From Chara braunii (Eukaryota; Streptophyta; Charophyceae; Charales; Characeae), in contig BFEA01000158.1 in NCBI GenBank assembly GCA_003427395.1, positions 1,873,027 to 1,898,898 on the forward strand: a DNA stretch of 25,872 bases, in the 5' to 3' direction. Of this stretch, positions 1 through 10,619 are shown piece by piece. The position numbers and the translations under genes are program-made. Below the pieces are notes generated by a model, which saw nothing but the letters and a program-made list of their open reading frames with translations, did not search any database and had not been told where the DNA came from. Within the stretch, counting starts at the first letter, position 1. Each line of letters starts with the position of its first letter.

Positions 1-131
1 CCCCCCCCAACACAGATGTCTTTCACAAGTTTCTCCGTGGATTCCGGCTCCTCTCAGCGAGCGCACTCCAACCCCATTTTCAAAAAAAATAATAAAAAAT
101 TCCTGGGACGTTTTTTGGCTCATCTGGTTTT

Positions 132-162
132 GCCGGACGGACCCCCCCCGGTCCGTCTGGCC
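132..162. repeat. Short GC-rich hairpin
   Basis: Arms GCCGGACGGACC and GGTCCGTCTGGC flank a C-run, giving a strong stem. There is no associated gene. It may be a remnant of an inverted-repeat element. Confidence 0.5.
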
Positions 163-466
163 CAGCCCGTCTGGACCGGGCGTCGGCGTAACCCAGTCTT
201 TACTTCTTTTGATTTCAATCTTCATTGTAGAAATCCATTGATTGGATTCTAGGTCCACCACTTTTTGGTTGCGTCTTATTTTCCGTTTTAAGCTCCACAT
301 CTTTCTTGGTTTCACCACGGAGATAATTAGCAGCCATATTTTCATGTTATCGATTTCTTTTCCATCGATTTGCAAATTTCATGTTTATTTTCACTTCCTC
401 GCAAGAAACCAATGCCTGAAGTCAAACTGGCATGCAGCATTTGACAAAAAAGTCATACATCATTAC

Positions 467-575
467 TACCGTCTTCACCTGAATAGAACACCCGGTCATT
501 ATAGCTGTACTCGGTACAACTTTCGATCCAGATGCAGTGGTAATGACTGGGCGTTTTATTCGGCTGAAGACGGTA
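467..575. mobile_element. Stowaway-like MITE, copy 1
   Basis: A 109-bp element has inverted ends: TACCGTCTTCACCTGAATAG on the left, with its complement (TATTCGGCTGAAGACGGTA) on the right. The arms continue through a second matching stretch (ACACCCGGTCATTA against TAATGACTGGGCG). The terminal TA could be a TA target duplication, as in Tc1/mariner-type Stowaway elements. Related sequences lie at 7783-7862 and 14988-15087. Confidence 0.7.
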
Positions 576-1700
576 CTAGAGGGAATTTAGTGGAAATCAA
601 ATGAACACAATGGTAACTAGTTAATGCACACAGTGAATTAAGAATAACAAGATGGATCTGAAAACAAATCTATCTTGGATCTGAAAACAAATCTTAGTCA
701 CCCAAGACCTCCCTCTCCCACTCAACTTCCCCCTCGTCTCAACTAGAACGATGGCACTCCAACTGTGCCAGCGAACGCTTGAGCAATCCAGTGAAGATGA
801 CCCTTAAGCTTTCTCAATAGCCGGTGTCAGCAATGCCGAACCCCCTCCTCTGCCAAGGCTCTCCCAGCAGGGCACCAAACTCCCACAAGTACACACCAGC
901 GCCCATGACCCAGACTTTGGCCGTCCTGTTCCACCTCCCATCGGCTGGGCACTTGCAACACTAACCTCCTCCCCATCCAAGCTCTCCTCTCTCCACTAAT
1001 GACAAAGAACGGACGATCCTATATTGTGTGCAGCGTGGGCTCTAAGCAACCTGCTCGCCTACCAGTCTCTTAGCTCAATGCTAAGGACTGAGGTCTTAAC
1101 CAGAGGACAACCAGAGGACACGCATGCGTTAAAAGGGGTCGAGCGCGGCAGAGCCTTTGCCTTTCATCTCCTTTGCGCATACTTCAACGCTTGACAGAAA
1201 CAGTCCATTGAATTCTTTTATACCTCCAACAAGGCCACATCAGACCATCCAGCCCAAATCGTCGACTGCGCTCAGGCCACGTGGAGCACGAGGGGAAGGT
1301 GCAGGTGCAGCATTATCGGGCAGCGGCAGCCAACGGAAGAGCAGATGCAAAAACGCACCCGCAGCAGCAGCTAGAGACAACACAGGGACACGGACAGCGA
1401 GGGGTAGATCAGCAAGAGCGCTGAAAGGAGCAGGGAGATGAGCAGCAGTGGAAGCCTCGATTTGTCAGGCCTCAACGGACTCAGGTGTACTCACACATAT
1501 GAGGCAGTCACCACGCGCAGAGCTGAAGTGCATGCCGACTCCCCACCCCTATCTTCCATGCTGAATGAACCCATCCACCACAACAACCTTGATGTCAGCA
1601 GGCCGGACAAGAAGAGAGAGAATAATGTTTTCCATGCGCTGAGGAAAGCTTAGGGAGCATGCCTGCTGCTGCCACTCCGCCCAAATATGTGCGGAATTAC
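576..1700. other. No recognisable gene or element
   Basis: There is a short direct repeat near 654-694 (GGATCTGAAAACAAATCT twice) and GC-rich, CAG-rich sequence at 1280-1450. Open frames here are short and look like no known family. Confidence 0.4.
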
Positions 1701-1710
1701 CTTCTGCATC

Positions 1711-1784
1711 CACATAGTCCCAACGTCACAAGGAACGAGACAAAGGTCCACATAGTCCCAAGGTCACAAGGGACGGGACAAAGG
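1711..1784. repeat. Imperfect tandem duplication, about 36 bp unit
   Basis: CCACATAGTCCCAACGTCAC and CCACATAGTCCCAAGGTCAC begin two adjacent units that both end in GACAAAGG. A further short duplication (TTTGCCACCAGGT twice) follows at about 1801-1826. Confidence 0.7.
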
Positions 1785-3240
1785 GAGCCTCAGGCAGCAG
1801 TTTGCCACCAGGTTTGCCACCAGGTATGAGAGCCTGGATTGAGTAGGCCAGGAAGGGGAAAGTGAGGACGACGGTGGACCCGGTGGAGATGATCCCGTCA
1901 AGTTGAACCGTGAATGGGATCAAGCGTCAGTACCAGGGAGCGGTACACTGCGCTGAAGTATTCACCATAGTCGGCAGGGCACTTTGGGCCGTCTCTGACA
2001 GTTGAAATCGTTGCAACTCTCGGTTATTTTTTCTTTTCCTGTTGTTGCTTTCTTCCTTTATGTTGTCAAGCTGCTTTGATGGCCAGTGTAGACATGACGC
2101 TTGCTTGGATGGGTCAGTTTCCCGGGATCCTTCCCACTGTTCACGATTTTTTTTATTTTTTATTTTTATTTTTTTTACGTCTTCTGACTCTTCTCTGTAT
2201 TTACGTAATCCCTCTGAATTTTTGCAAGTCTCAATTTTTTTTAAACCACCACACCAGTACAGCTGGGCCTGGAGGCACGGCAGTGTGCGCACAAGCTTTT
2301 TTCCGAACCACCAGTGGCGCACTTTTTTTCTTTTGTGGCTGGCGCTGTCAGCCAAGTTGTGGTCCGGTAGGCCCGAGGCGCCAAATTTTTGGCGTAGGTG
2401 ACAAGCAAATCTCGCAAGAATGGGGGCTGTTTTGTTTTTTTCTAAGCGCCTCCTTCTTGGCCAGGCAACGTCCTCCTACCTGTGTGAATTCGGGTTACAG
2501 CCTGCCTGGTTCCCTGAAACGTCCTGTTTACCCACACGCACAAATGGTGCCTTCGCATCCCCCCTCCTTCCCCACCAACCAAGCCTCCTCCCCCCTTTTA
2601 TTGAAGCAACACCAGGGCCCTTCACTACAACATACCTCCGGTATCCAGTCACTCGAAGAAGCCCCAGAGGGGGGGGGGGGTATCCCACTATATATGAAGG
2701 GCCTGCAGTGCTGCTGCCTTGTTCATTGTCAGTGGACTCGAGACAGGGCCCGCCTGGGGGCAGGCGGGCGGAAATTGGTTTTTTGTTCAGGACTGGGCCT
2801 AGTGCCACCCCATGGGGCTTTTCTCTTTTTCTCCTCTGGCCCTTCGGAGTCCCTGTCCTGGGCCCCCGATATTTTTAGGAGAGTCTCGCTCGGATTCTCA
2901 TCTTCGCTGGGCCATGTACTGGTGGTGTTTAACATTGGGTAGTGGACTTCATTTCCACTTGGGAGCTGTCATCTTGTGATCAGCATTGCTGACAACGTAG
3001 TCATCGTGAAGACGGCTGTGAGCACCGGGAGTTTCGATCCTGACCACTCACTTGTGCCAATAACGTGCGTGCTACGAGGGTTACATGAGATGATTGGGTT
3101 ATACGTAGAGTTCATGCTTATCTTCACTTAGTCGCGATGATATTGCTCTTTAATTACACGGATGAACGCGTCACCACATTGCACTTTGTGATGCAGATGT
3201 TTGTGAGCTGAGATTCCTCCAGCACAGAGTAGGACGACTC
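1785..3240. other. No recognisable gene; low-complexity patches
   Basis: Features are a T-rich stretch at 2147-2250, a short palindrome CGCCAAATTTTTGGCG near 2379-2394, a run of ten or more G near 2670, and a hairpin CCCGCCTG/CAGGCGGG at 2749-2768. The open frames here follow base composition and resemble no known protein. Confidence 0.4.
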
Positions 3241-3252
3241 TATTATTATTAG

Positions 3253-3312
3253 ATTAAGTAACCTTCGTTTATTAAGTAACCTTCGTTTATTAAGTAACCT
3301 TCGTTTATTAAG
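3253..3312. repeat. 18-bp tandem repeat, about 3.3 copies
   Basis: ATTAAGTAACCTTCGTTT is repeated three times without change and followed by a partial ATTAAG. It is an ordinary minisatellite, with no spacers of CRISPR type and no telomere-like motif. Confidence 0.9.
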
Positions 3313-3823
3313 AGGGGCCACATGAATACAAAGCCCAGAAACAGATCACAGAACCGAGTTGCAAACTCCTGTTTTCGACAACTCCCAAGTAAAGATGAGC
3401 TTTTTGACAGGTACCCTCCTCCAGGTGCTGGAAACCTACTCCTCTTTGCTAGAACAGTCTGCATTCATTGTATTTACTTACCGTTCAAAGTTCAAACATT
3501 GCCTTTCAGAAAAAAAGACATTGCCTTTCAGTACCTACCTCGGCAATTTCTTTTTGCTGAAATGTAGTGAACAGCAAAAAAGAAGAATTTGAGAGAAGAA
3601 TGAAGTGTAGTTTTACGAGGAGGGGGGAGGGGAGAGAAACAGTGTACAAGGGCCAAGGATTGAACAGGGCCGTGAAGCATGCCTCAACATGTGCTTTCCT
3701 ACGTCCGTTGCAAGGCTGGGAAGTGACCCTCCTGAATGAACGGACTGGCATCACTTAAATTCCATGCAAGTCAAGAAGAAGACAAGATGCCGCCGCACCG
3801 CTGACCCATCTTCTGGAGCTTAC

Positions 3824-6060
3824 CCTGCAAAGACTTCATCGGCACCATCACCAGTAACCACTGTCTTCACCGCTAACCTCTTTGCCTCCTTTAGTGCTGC
3901 TGCCACTGCAATGCTGTTCCTTACTTCCATAGGATCAAAGCACCCAAGCGTCCTCACAACGAACTCCACCTCCTTCTCGAGAAGATCCGCCGGGGTCATG
4001 GAGCTGTCCTCGCCACCCACAACACTATGAAGGAGTTCACATCGCTTAGCGATCTCCCTTGCATAAGGCCCGTCGGTGGCATGGGGCCCTGCAATCACCG
4101 TTATCCCCATCTTGAAAGCACATTCACTGGATGCGGAGATGGCTTCCCTACTGCCGGCCTCCTTGAGCTTCTGCCTCCTGGCAGCCATAGCCAAGCGACC
4201 TGCTTCTGCAAGGACGCACGTGTCGAGCCCGCCACTCAACAGGATCGCATCAGCAGGAACCATTTCAGCCAGTACGTCAACCATAATTTCTCGTAATTCT
4301 GCTGCCTTCAGATTCAACGGCTTGCGTTCGGCACCCAGCCTTTCATCATCAGGCAGGTGTTCAGGCTGACTCGGAGGCCTGCAGTTCTCTAACGCACGAC
4401 TGTCACCCGCTGTTTGTTGAGATGTGTGCAGGCTGCTGTCCCTGGATCTCCTCAAGCTATTCATGCCGTCCTTCGAACTTCTCAGCGACGAGTGCCTGGG
4501 ACTATCCCCACCATGACTCGATGCTGGACCTCGCAAGCCTCCTGTACGCGATGCTGCCGCTTCAGTCAAGGACCACAGATTGTTCAGTGCACTGGCTTCC
4601 AACTCCCGCCGACTTTTCGGTCGCTCACCAACCACCATAACCACACTATCTACTCTTCCACTTCCTCTCCGTACACCTACCCCAACCTTCCTCATCCATC
4701 CAACCCCTTCCTTTTTGCCCATAGTATCCCACCTGGCTGTATCTCCATACTTTCCCTGCACATCATCGCCACCATTCAAGTCCCAATTTGTCCCACCTGC
4801 AGTTCCGTCAACACCACCCCCCATGACCATGACACTTCCCTTATCTGCAGAACCGAACATTCCCACCCCCAACTGCACTCCCCCAGCCTTGCTTCCGCCT
4901 GATTTCATCTTTCCTTTCCAATCCCACTTGGATACCACCACTTCCCTCGGTGCAGCTGGCATGCCCCTACTGACTCCGTATCTTCCTTGTTCGACACCAT
5001 ATCTCCTCTCTTCAATATGAATCGCAACAGAGCCATCATCACTCTCAGTAGGGGTAGCCGTTCCTGTGCCAGGCCCTGTCGTATTTGTCGCTGCGTCGCT
5101 CTCAGCCACGGTTGCACTGTCACTCTCCACAACATACCCCCCCGAATGAACGCGTGCACCTGCAGAGAACCCCCCCCCTTCTGGAGGCCTGACCCCACCA
5201 CCTGCCCGATCCCCAATCCACGTGTTTGCACCCCCTCTCTTCGTCACTCCATTGAACGACCGCCCACCTTCAGTGTACTCATCCTGAACCCTATCCTGCT
5301 CATCGTGTAGCCTCCCTCCCCCTCCTCTCTGCATCCCACCCTCTCCACCCCTCGTTATCTCATCCCTGCTGCCACGATCCCTGTCCATCCATCTTTCCTG
5401 CAGCTCCCGCTCTGCTGTCTCTGAGAGCGGCGCCTTCTGATTCGCCGGTTTACTTCCCCTCACAACCGACGCAAACTTCGCCGATCCTACCCACCGGATG
5501 TAGCCAAACCCTTCATAACGCCTCAGTTTAGTCCCATTGTCGTCTGCAAGGCCCACCCCGTGCAAGATCTCTGCCATCATCTCCGCCGAATCGACGACGG
5601 ATGGGCCTGAGGTGTTAAAATAGCAGTCCCCATCGGCAATGTAAACGCGATGAGTCTGCACTGCCCTCAGCGAGTCCCATCCCTTGTTCCTCTCGAGGGA
5701 CGCCATCGCTCTCACGGTCTGATCAATGCTCCACCCACAGCACATGACAACAATCATGTCGGGATCCACTTTCTCAAGGTCTTCGAACGTTATCCGGGGA
5801 GACTCGCCACCCGGACTACCAAACAGGTTGGTTCCACCTGCGCAGCAGACGATCTCGGGGACCCAGAATCCCGCCCCAATCAGGGGGTCCAGCCATTGAA
5901 GGCATGCGACGCTTACTTGAGGAACACCATCCATCCACTGAGGACTGTTGTGGCGAACACTGTTCCATCGAGACTTAAGCCACCCCACAACATTGTGCCC
6001 TTCATCTGTCAGGCCGATTGCATCAGCAATCGTCTGTATGTTAGAATACACATCGGCAAC
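3824..6060 (-). CDS. Exon 2 of BtuF-like / asparagine-synthase fusion gene (3' end outside window)
   Basis: This 2,237-nt exon encodes residues 260-1004 plus two bases of a glycine codon. The acceptor is CACCTCAG|GTTGCC. Residues 260-428 complete the substrate-binding domain (QWLDPLIGAGFWVPEIV, then FEDLEKVDPDMIVV, then VYIADGDCYFNTSGPSVVD). Residues 430-840 are a Gly/Ser/Arg-rich linker with no recognised fold. From about 841 comes an asparagine-synthase C-terminal type domain: the PP-loop SGGLDT (868-873; the usual signature is SGGxDS), then TLGCFDPMEVRNSIAVA, and GDGADEVFAG at the end. No glutaminase domain is present, as in the short archaeal/bacterial relatives of this family. The exon ends GCAGG|GTAAGC, splitting the glycine codon; the family predicts Tyr-Ser-Phe next, which I did not find in the remaining 3.8 kb. 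The reaction expected from the family is ATP-dependent activation of a carboxylate; the substrate is unknown. Confidence 0.9.
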
Positions 6061-6128
6061 CTGAGGTGCAACCAAACACCCAAAACGGGAGCGGGGGACG
6101 AAAAAACACACATCTGCTCAATCAGACT

Positions 6129-7470
6129 TGCAAACAAACAAGCGAAGGGAAAACTACCTTCTGCGTCTGATGATGATGAAGCAGAAGAACTGGCATATCA
6201 TCTTCTTGACACACACACACACGACAAAAAAAAAAAAAATGACAAAACAAACAAAAACTTGATTACAAAAAAAAAACAAGACGAAACGAACAAAAACTCG
6301 ATTATCACCCAACACCATACTGAAGTGGTGTGACAGACAAAGAAAGCCCCGTCTTTACAATTCAAAACCTGATCTATGCAATGACTTGCTGATTTTGACT
6401 GCCGAGACTGACTGCGAGGCTGTACAGTAACAGCGGTAGAGCAGATTCATAATTTGTTTGGCTGAGGGCTAACCGAGAGACCTACCTGTAAGGAATATTC
6501 GTGAGGGACATATCTGCAAATTTGGGAAAATACAGGCCCAGCACTAATTTGAAATTCCTACAGCTGACCCTAACTGCGTATAGCAGACCCGGGCTACCCC
6601 TAGGACGGACAGGCCTGAAAGGCCTATACCGATAGACGGTCCTATAGCCTATAGCCGGGTAGGGAGAGGCCGAGAGGCCGAAACAGGAACGGTACCGGTC
6701 GGTCCAGTCAGTCGGGTCTAGGTCTAGGCTAGGGTAGTGTAGATCTATTAATAGATTAGGAAAATCGGTTCAGGACTTTTGGCTGTTCATTTTTGCGAAG
6801 CAGCGTTTTGGGGAGGTCAAGCAAGTTGGTGGCGGTGATTGTCTACAGGCGGTATCCTGAGACCCTCGCCGTGGCCGGCAGCCATAGCCGGCCCATTCTG
6901 AAGGTTGCTGGAGCTGGGGCATCCTCAGCGCATCTACCCCTGAGGGTATCTGCGTCTGGCCGGGCTATCTCGAGGCTCTTCACTGAGTGTTTGTGGGTGG
7001 CGGCAGCCATAGCTGGCTGTTTCTTTTTCAGAGTTGTTCATCGGCCCTGAAGACTTCATCGCAGGATCTGTTCTTCATCTGGGTGGTTGGCGCTGGCCTC
7101 TGGGAGGCTGTTTCGGTTGTGCGCTACTAACTGGGTGTAGGGTAGAGAGTGGAGTGCGGGGTTTTGAGTGTGGCGAGATACTGGAACAAAATCTGTAACG
7201 ATATCGGGTTTTAATTGGCTCTTCATCAGTGTGAATTTCCAATTGTTATCCTCGCAGGTTTCTTCTTGTGATTGGTTGTTGGGAGTCTGTCAGAGAGTGA
7301 GAAACCCAGGGTGTCTTCTCCCCATCTGTGCATGGCTGAACTTTCGCTGTTTACTCTGTCTGATCTGTGTACAGTTTGGACTCTGTCTCCTCTCCCCCAT
7401 CTCTTATGCATGTATGGGAGTGTATGAGACTGTCTGTGTGTGAGTGGCGGTAAAATCGTCAGGCAACCAA
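6129..7470. other. Intron sequence without a recognised gene
   Basis: Near the acceptor there is a short CA repeat (about 6210-6223) and A-rich direct repeats (CAAAAACTTGATTA and CAAAAACTCGATTA). At 6580-6720 there are short GC-rich partial palindromes. At 6870-7020 a GGCAGCCATAGC word recurs about 120 bp apart. Nothing coding is recognised. Confidence 0.4.
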
Positions 7471-7476
7471 GATCAT

Positions 7477-7506
7477 AACATCTATATATATAATATATAT
7501 AGTGTT
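7477..7506. repeat. AT-rich palindrome
   Basis: AACATCTATATATATAATAT followed by ATATAGTGTT forms an almost perfect inverted repeat. It may be a tiny element end or a TA microsatellite. Confidence 0.5.
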
Positions 7507-7782
7507 AAAAACTTGCACAACCAGAAACGCCACAGTCGTCATAACACAAAGGCAATGTTCTTGATCAAAGCATCACAACAGGAACAAGGTTCAACGTACC
7601 TGGATTCTTCATTCCTGGCCGTTGATCATCATAGTCTACAATCAATTAAAGAATCTGGGCATGGGGGGGCTCCCCCAGGTTGTTCTGCCTCCTCCTGCCA
7701 CCACGCAACCATGGGTGGCACTCCTGTATTCCGTTGCTTATAATGATCTATCGGCTTCCTTTCATTTATCATTAAGGCATTG

Positions 7783-7862
7783 TTTGACTGCGTTGTCTTC
7801 ACCCGAATAGAACGCCCGGTCGTTGTAGCCGTATTTGGGGCAAATTCCAGTCTAGATTCCAG
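7783..7862. mobile_element. Stowaway-like MITE, copy 2 (half element)
   Basis: This matches the left half of the 467-575 element (GTCTTCACCCGAATAGAACG, then CCCGGTCGTTGTAGC) and lacks the right arm. It is a truncated member of the same family. Confidence 0.6.
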
Positions 7863-7962
7863 TGCTTGCCAAATGTGAAAACAGTCAGTGTAACTTGCAA
7901 AAAAAGGAATGTGGTAAGGTACTTTCGCCATTTCACATCTGAATAGACTGGAGAATTTGTCC

Positions 7963-7987
7963 AAAAAAAAAAAAAAAAAAAAAAAAA
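7963..7987. repeat. Homopolymer A25
   Basis: A 25-base A run lies 13 bp before the left arm of the foldback at 8000. It may be the tail of an old retro-insertion. Confidence 0.85.
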
Positions 7988-7999
7988 GAGAACAAAGCC

Positions 8000-8138
8000 C
8001 TTTCCTTGGAGTTGCAAGCAATGTTGACTTCAAAACGACCTGGGGCTTGCAAAACGACATAGGGCTTGTTCCACACTATCAACATTGCTTTCAAACTACA
8101 AGGAAAGCGCTTTGATACTGTGGAGCAAGCCCTATGTC
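8000..8138. mobile_element. Compound foldback element
   Basis: There are two overlapping inverted repeats. The 27-bp arms at 8056-8082 (GACATAGGGCTTGTTCCACA...) and 8112-8138 are nearly complementary, with about two mismatches. A second pair matches 8000-8026 (CTTTCCTTGGAGTTGCAAGC...) with the complement of 8080-8107. The sequence can therefore fold in alternative ways. It is probably a decayed foldback MITE; a small-RNA precursor is an alternative. Confidence 0.6.
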
Positions 8139-8578
8139 TTTTTTTTTTATAGGCCCTGAGTCATATAGAGTGTGCATGCATCCCACCCGACGTGGCAGCA
8201 TGCACGCCTCGTCTCGTTGGAAAATGGCCGCTCAGATCGAACTGGTGGTTTAAAAGATGTAGTGGACTTGTAGGGGCAGCGGCACGGAACCCCAAGATGT
8301 GCCAGGCCTTACAGGCTCGAGAAAGAAAGACGATTCATTCGACATTGCGAGCCTTCAAGGCTTCTTTTTATTTTTCTCTCTCTCATCCATTTTGTCATTT
8401 TTTTGTGTCTTTTCTTCACCACTGGAGGAACGTGGGGTTGCGCGCCCAGTTTGCCCTGCGGGCTCAAAATCGGCGGCACAATGCAGAAGGGTTGAATTGT
8501 CCGGGAAGACGAATACCTGTCCCAGCCTTTTGGCCAAGACGAAGTGCAGTAGCTGCCTGTTCTGAGCCGTCGTTTTAA

Positions 8579-8872
8579 ACCACCAGAACGTTTCCCAGCC
8601 ATTTTTTCAGAGACGCGGCGTGCATGCTGGCGCATCGTGCAGGATGCGGCGTGCATGCATGCTGCCGCGTCGTGCGGGATGTCCGCCGGGGTGCCATTTT
8701 GCTGGACATCCATCCAGCGTCCAGGCAAAATGGGTCACATGCAAGGCACATTTTGTGCCTGGATGAATTTTTCCAGTGAAAAACGGCACCCCAATACATC
8801 CCTCCCAATGCGGCAGAGCATGCACACCGCGTATTTGGAAAAAAACGGCTGGGAAAAAAATGTAGTGGTGGT
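8579..8872. mobile_element. PIF/Harbinger-like (Tourist-type) MITE
   Basis: A 294-bp element starts ACCACCAGAACGTTTCCCAG and ends CGGCTGGGAAAAAAATGTAG then TGGTGGT, so the two ends form an imperfect terminal inverted repeat of about 30 bp. It is flanked on both sides by TAA (8576-8578 and 8873-8875), which fits the 3-bp TWA target duplication of PIF/Harbinger elements. The interior carries repeated GCGTGCATGC words and an inner hairpin. No transposase is encoded, so it would be non-autonomous. Confidence 0.65.
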
Positions 8873-8906
8873 TAAATATCTGATCCGCTATCCATCGGAC
8901 CACACG

Positions 8907-9020
8907 GAAAAAAATTGAAAAAAAATGAAAAAATGAAAAAAATGAAAAAAAATGAAAAAAAATGAAAAAAATGAAAAAAAATGAAAAAAATGAAAAAAAT
9001 GAAAAAAAATGAGAAAAAAA
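8907..9020. repeat. TGAAAAAAA minisatellite
   Basis: About a dozen tandem units of TG followed by five to eight A abut the MITE at 9022. The unit length varies by A-run slippage. Confidence 0.9.
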
Positions 9021-9021
9021 A

Positions 9022-9072
9022 CTAGGCTACCAGAGTGGCCCGGGATAACTTGCCAAGCCGGACCAAGAAAAT

Positions 9073-9103
<31 letters not shown>

Positions 9104-9307
9104 AGAATTTGTTTTTTATTCTAAATTTGGTGAAGAATTTCGATGTGACCCTGAGGCAAAAGTTGTTCAGTTTATTTTTCTGCATAACATAGTTTTTTTC
9201 CGGATTTTTTGGAATTGGTTTTTTTTTTTTTTTTTTTCCCTGGGAACTTCCCTGGTCCTTGCACGGGCTGGCCACCCGGAACCCGGGCAGCCCGGCTGGT
9301 AGCCTAG
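9022..9307. mobile_element. CTAGGCTACCAG-family MITE, copy A
   Basis: This 286-bp element begins CTAGGCTACCAG and ends CTGGTAGCCTAG. The subterminal GGCCCGGG and CCCGGGCAGCCCGG motifs extend the inverted repeat to roughly 25 bp. The interior is A/T-rich with a conserved block (GATGTGACCCTGAGGCAAAA, GTTGTTCAGTTTATTTTTCT, GCATAACATAG). No coding capacity. Further members lie at 11543, 24264, 24681 and 25190. Confidence 0.85.
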
Positions 9308-9460
9308 AAAAAAAAAGAAAAAAAAGAAAAAAAATGGAAGAAAAAAGAATCCATTGCGCCATATGTCACACCAAGCTCACACATCCTGTCGCCACCGCTA
9401 TGTTTTCGTCCCTGTGCCAATGCTCCTATTGCCAATTCTCCTGTTGCCACTGCCGCTTCT

Positions 9461-9762
9461 GGCTGCCTCTGTCGCCCATTACCCCTTCGGTGCCAACAGC
9501 CCTGTACTACTACCTTTTTCTTGGTTCCTTTTTCTCTTTCTACCTTCTTCTTCTTACTATTCCTGTTTCTTGTTCTTCTTTCCTATTCTTCTTTGCTCTT
9601 CGGCTTACTTCGCCTACTTCTTCATTTTTCACCTCCATCTTCTTTTCGTCACTCCTCATACTCTTTGCTCTTCTTCTTTCTTCTTTTGTCTCCATAATTG
9701 TTGTTTCCACTTCTTTCTCGTCCCATCTTCTTCCTCTTCTTCTTCCATCACTTTTCCTCTAA
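9461..9762. repeat. Long polypyrimidine tract (CTT-rich)
   Basis: About 300 bp consist largely of C and T with repeated CTTCTT and TTCTTC words, so it is purine-rich on the transcribed minus strand. Apparent open frames here are compositional. Confidence 0.75.
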
Positions 9763-10383
9763 AACGAAAGGGAAAAATAAAAATAAAAAAAAATCTTGAA
9801 AGCAAAAATGCTGTCTACAACTGCAATGGAAACAACTTTTGGCTGCCGGTCACCACCTCAGACTTCCTTACTGAATGAAAGATTTAAAAAATATATTTAA
9901 AAAAAAAACTAAGGCACACCACTCTAAACCCCTTGGAACCCCATTCACACCCCTCTTTCCCCTTTCAACTGACAACACCGAACTACAAAAAAGAGCCCAG
10001 ATTGGGGCTGATCTTGGTGGGCACACAAATCGCCCACCAACAATCCGGAAACAAAAGCAAAATTCCAGGTTTCAAGTTTTTAGCGCCCACGGTTGACCAG
10101 CGCGGGTGTCCCCCAAGGTGACATGCCTGGATGCCCAGGCAGTGGTCCCAGGGAACCTAAAAGTTTGAAAGCCATGAACCATGAACAATGCCATCATCAA
10201 GGGCAAGAACAGGAATTAAATCACTTTCCCTTGTTCTCAAAGACTGACAGGAACTTGAGCTGGTTTGCCACCTGAGCCTGTCGCCCTGCTTCTATCTAAG
10301 GACGAATGTGTCCCCACTTACCCTCTGCAAGGCAGCAAGAGGGGTGTTTTCAATTGTTCTTTTTTTTTATTGATTCAAAATTT
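9763..10383. other. No recognisable gene
   Basis: There are A-rich stretches (9780-9800 and 9885-9910) and otherwise unique intronic sequence. It borders the plastid-derived fragment on its right. Confidence 0.35.
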
Positions 10384-10560
10384 TTACCAACTTGATTTAG
10401 TAAGTCCAGGTAATAAACAAGCATGAGCCATCTCCCGAAATGTATGACGAGATATTCCAAAGTCTCTTTAATAAGCTTTCGATCTTCCAGTTACAAAACA
10501 TATATTTTTTATTCGAGTAGCCGCACTATTACGAATAGAATGAAACTTTGTACTTTATCT
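10384..10560 (-). pseudogene. rps14: Plastid rps14 fragment (NUPT), broken
   Basis: Read on the minus strand, the sequence encodes the C-terminal part of plastid ribosomal protein uS14: RNSAATR, then CFVTGRSKAY, then RDFGISRHTFREMAHACLLP, then G-L-T-K-S-S-W and the stop at 10384-10386. An in-frame TAA at 10468-10470 replaces the second Tyr of the AYYRDFG motif. Another in-frame stop falls at 10555-10557, where similarity fades. The YRDFG and EMAHACLLPG motifs fit the plastid gene and not the mitochondrial one. It is a dead plastid DNA insertion inside intron 1, lying on the same strand as the host gene. Confidence 0.85.
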
Positions 10561-10619
10561 CAACATTATTATCAATAATCGATAAATGGAATGAATATTA
10601 AATAAATATATGAAAATAT

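Larger units (their letters stand above)
1..3823 (-). other. Start of the next intron of the fusion gene (continues off the left edge)
   Basis: It begins GTAAGC at 3823. The protein must continue with the rest of the asparagine-synthase domain (about 100 residues or more by family length), but no matching exon is visible, so this whole stretch is probably intron. Contents: a small hairpin at 132-162, a MITE at 467-575, direct repeats at 1711-1784, a poly-T-rich patch near 2147-2250, a G-run at 2670, an 18-bp tandem repeat at 3253-3312. The stretches 576-1700 and 1785-3240 show no recognisable gene or element. Confidence 0.6.

Noticed and set aside
1069-1125. Plus-strand tRNA-like box A (TTAGCTCAATG)
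   Set aside because: No matching box B or cloverleaf could be found downstream.
2042-2942. Long plus-strand open frames in the left intron
   Set aside because: Phe/Leu/Pro-rich translation of T-rich and C-rich sequence, with no recognisable domain or splice context.
3253-3312. Short regular repeats that might suggest a CRISPR array
   Set aside because: The 18-bp units are directly adjacent with no spacers, in a eukaryotic intron.
4027-5310. Several plus-strand open frames opposite exon 2
   Set aside because: They are antisense to a strongly supported coding exon and rich in Pro/Thr/Ser because of its base composition; no family motifs.
9259-9878. Open frames of 160-170 codons in the polypyrimidine tract
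   Set aside because: They are Ser/Phe/Leu/Pro strings that follow CTT repeats, with no conserved motif.
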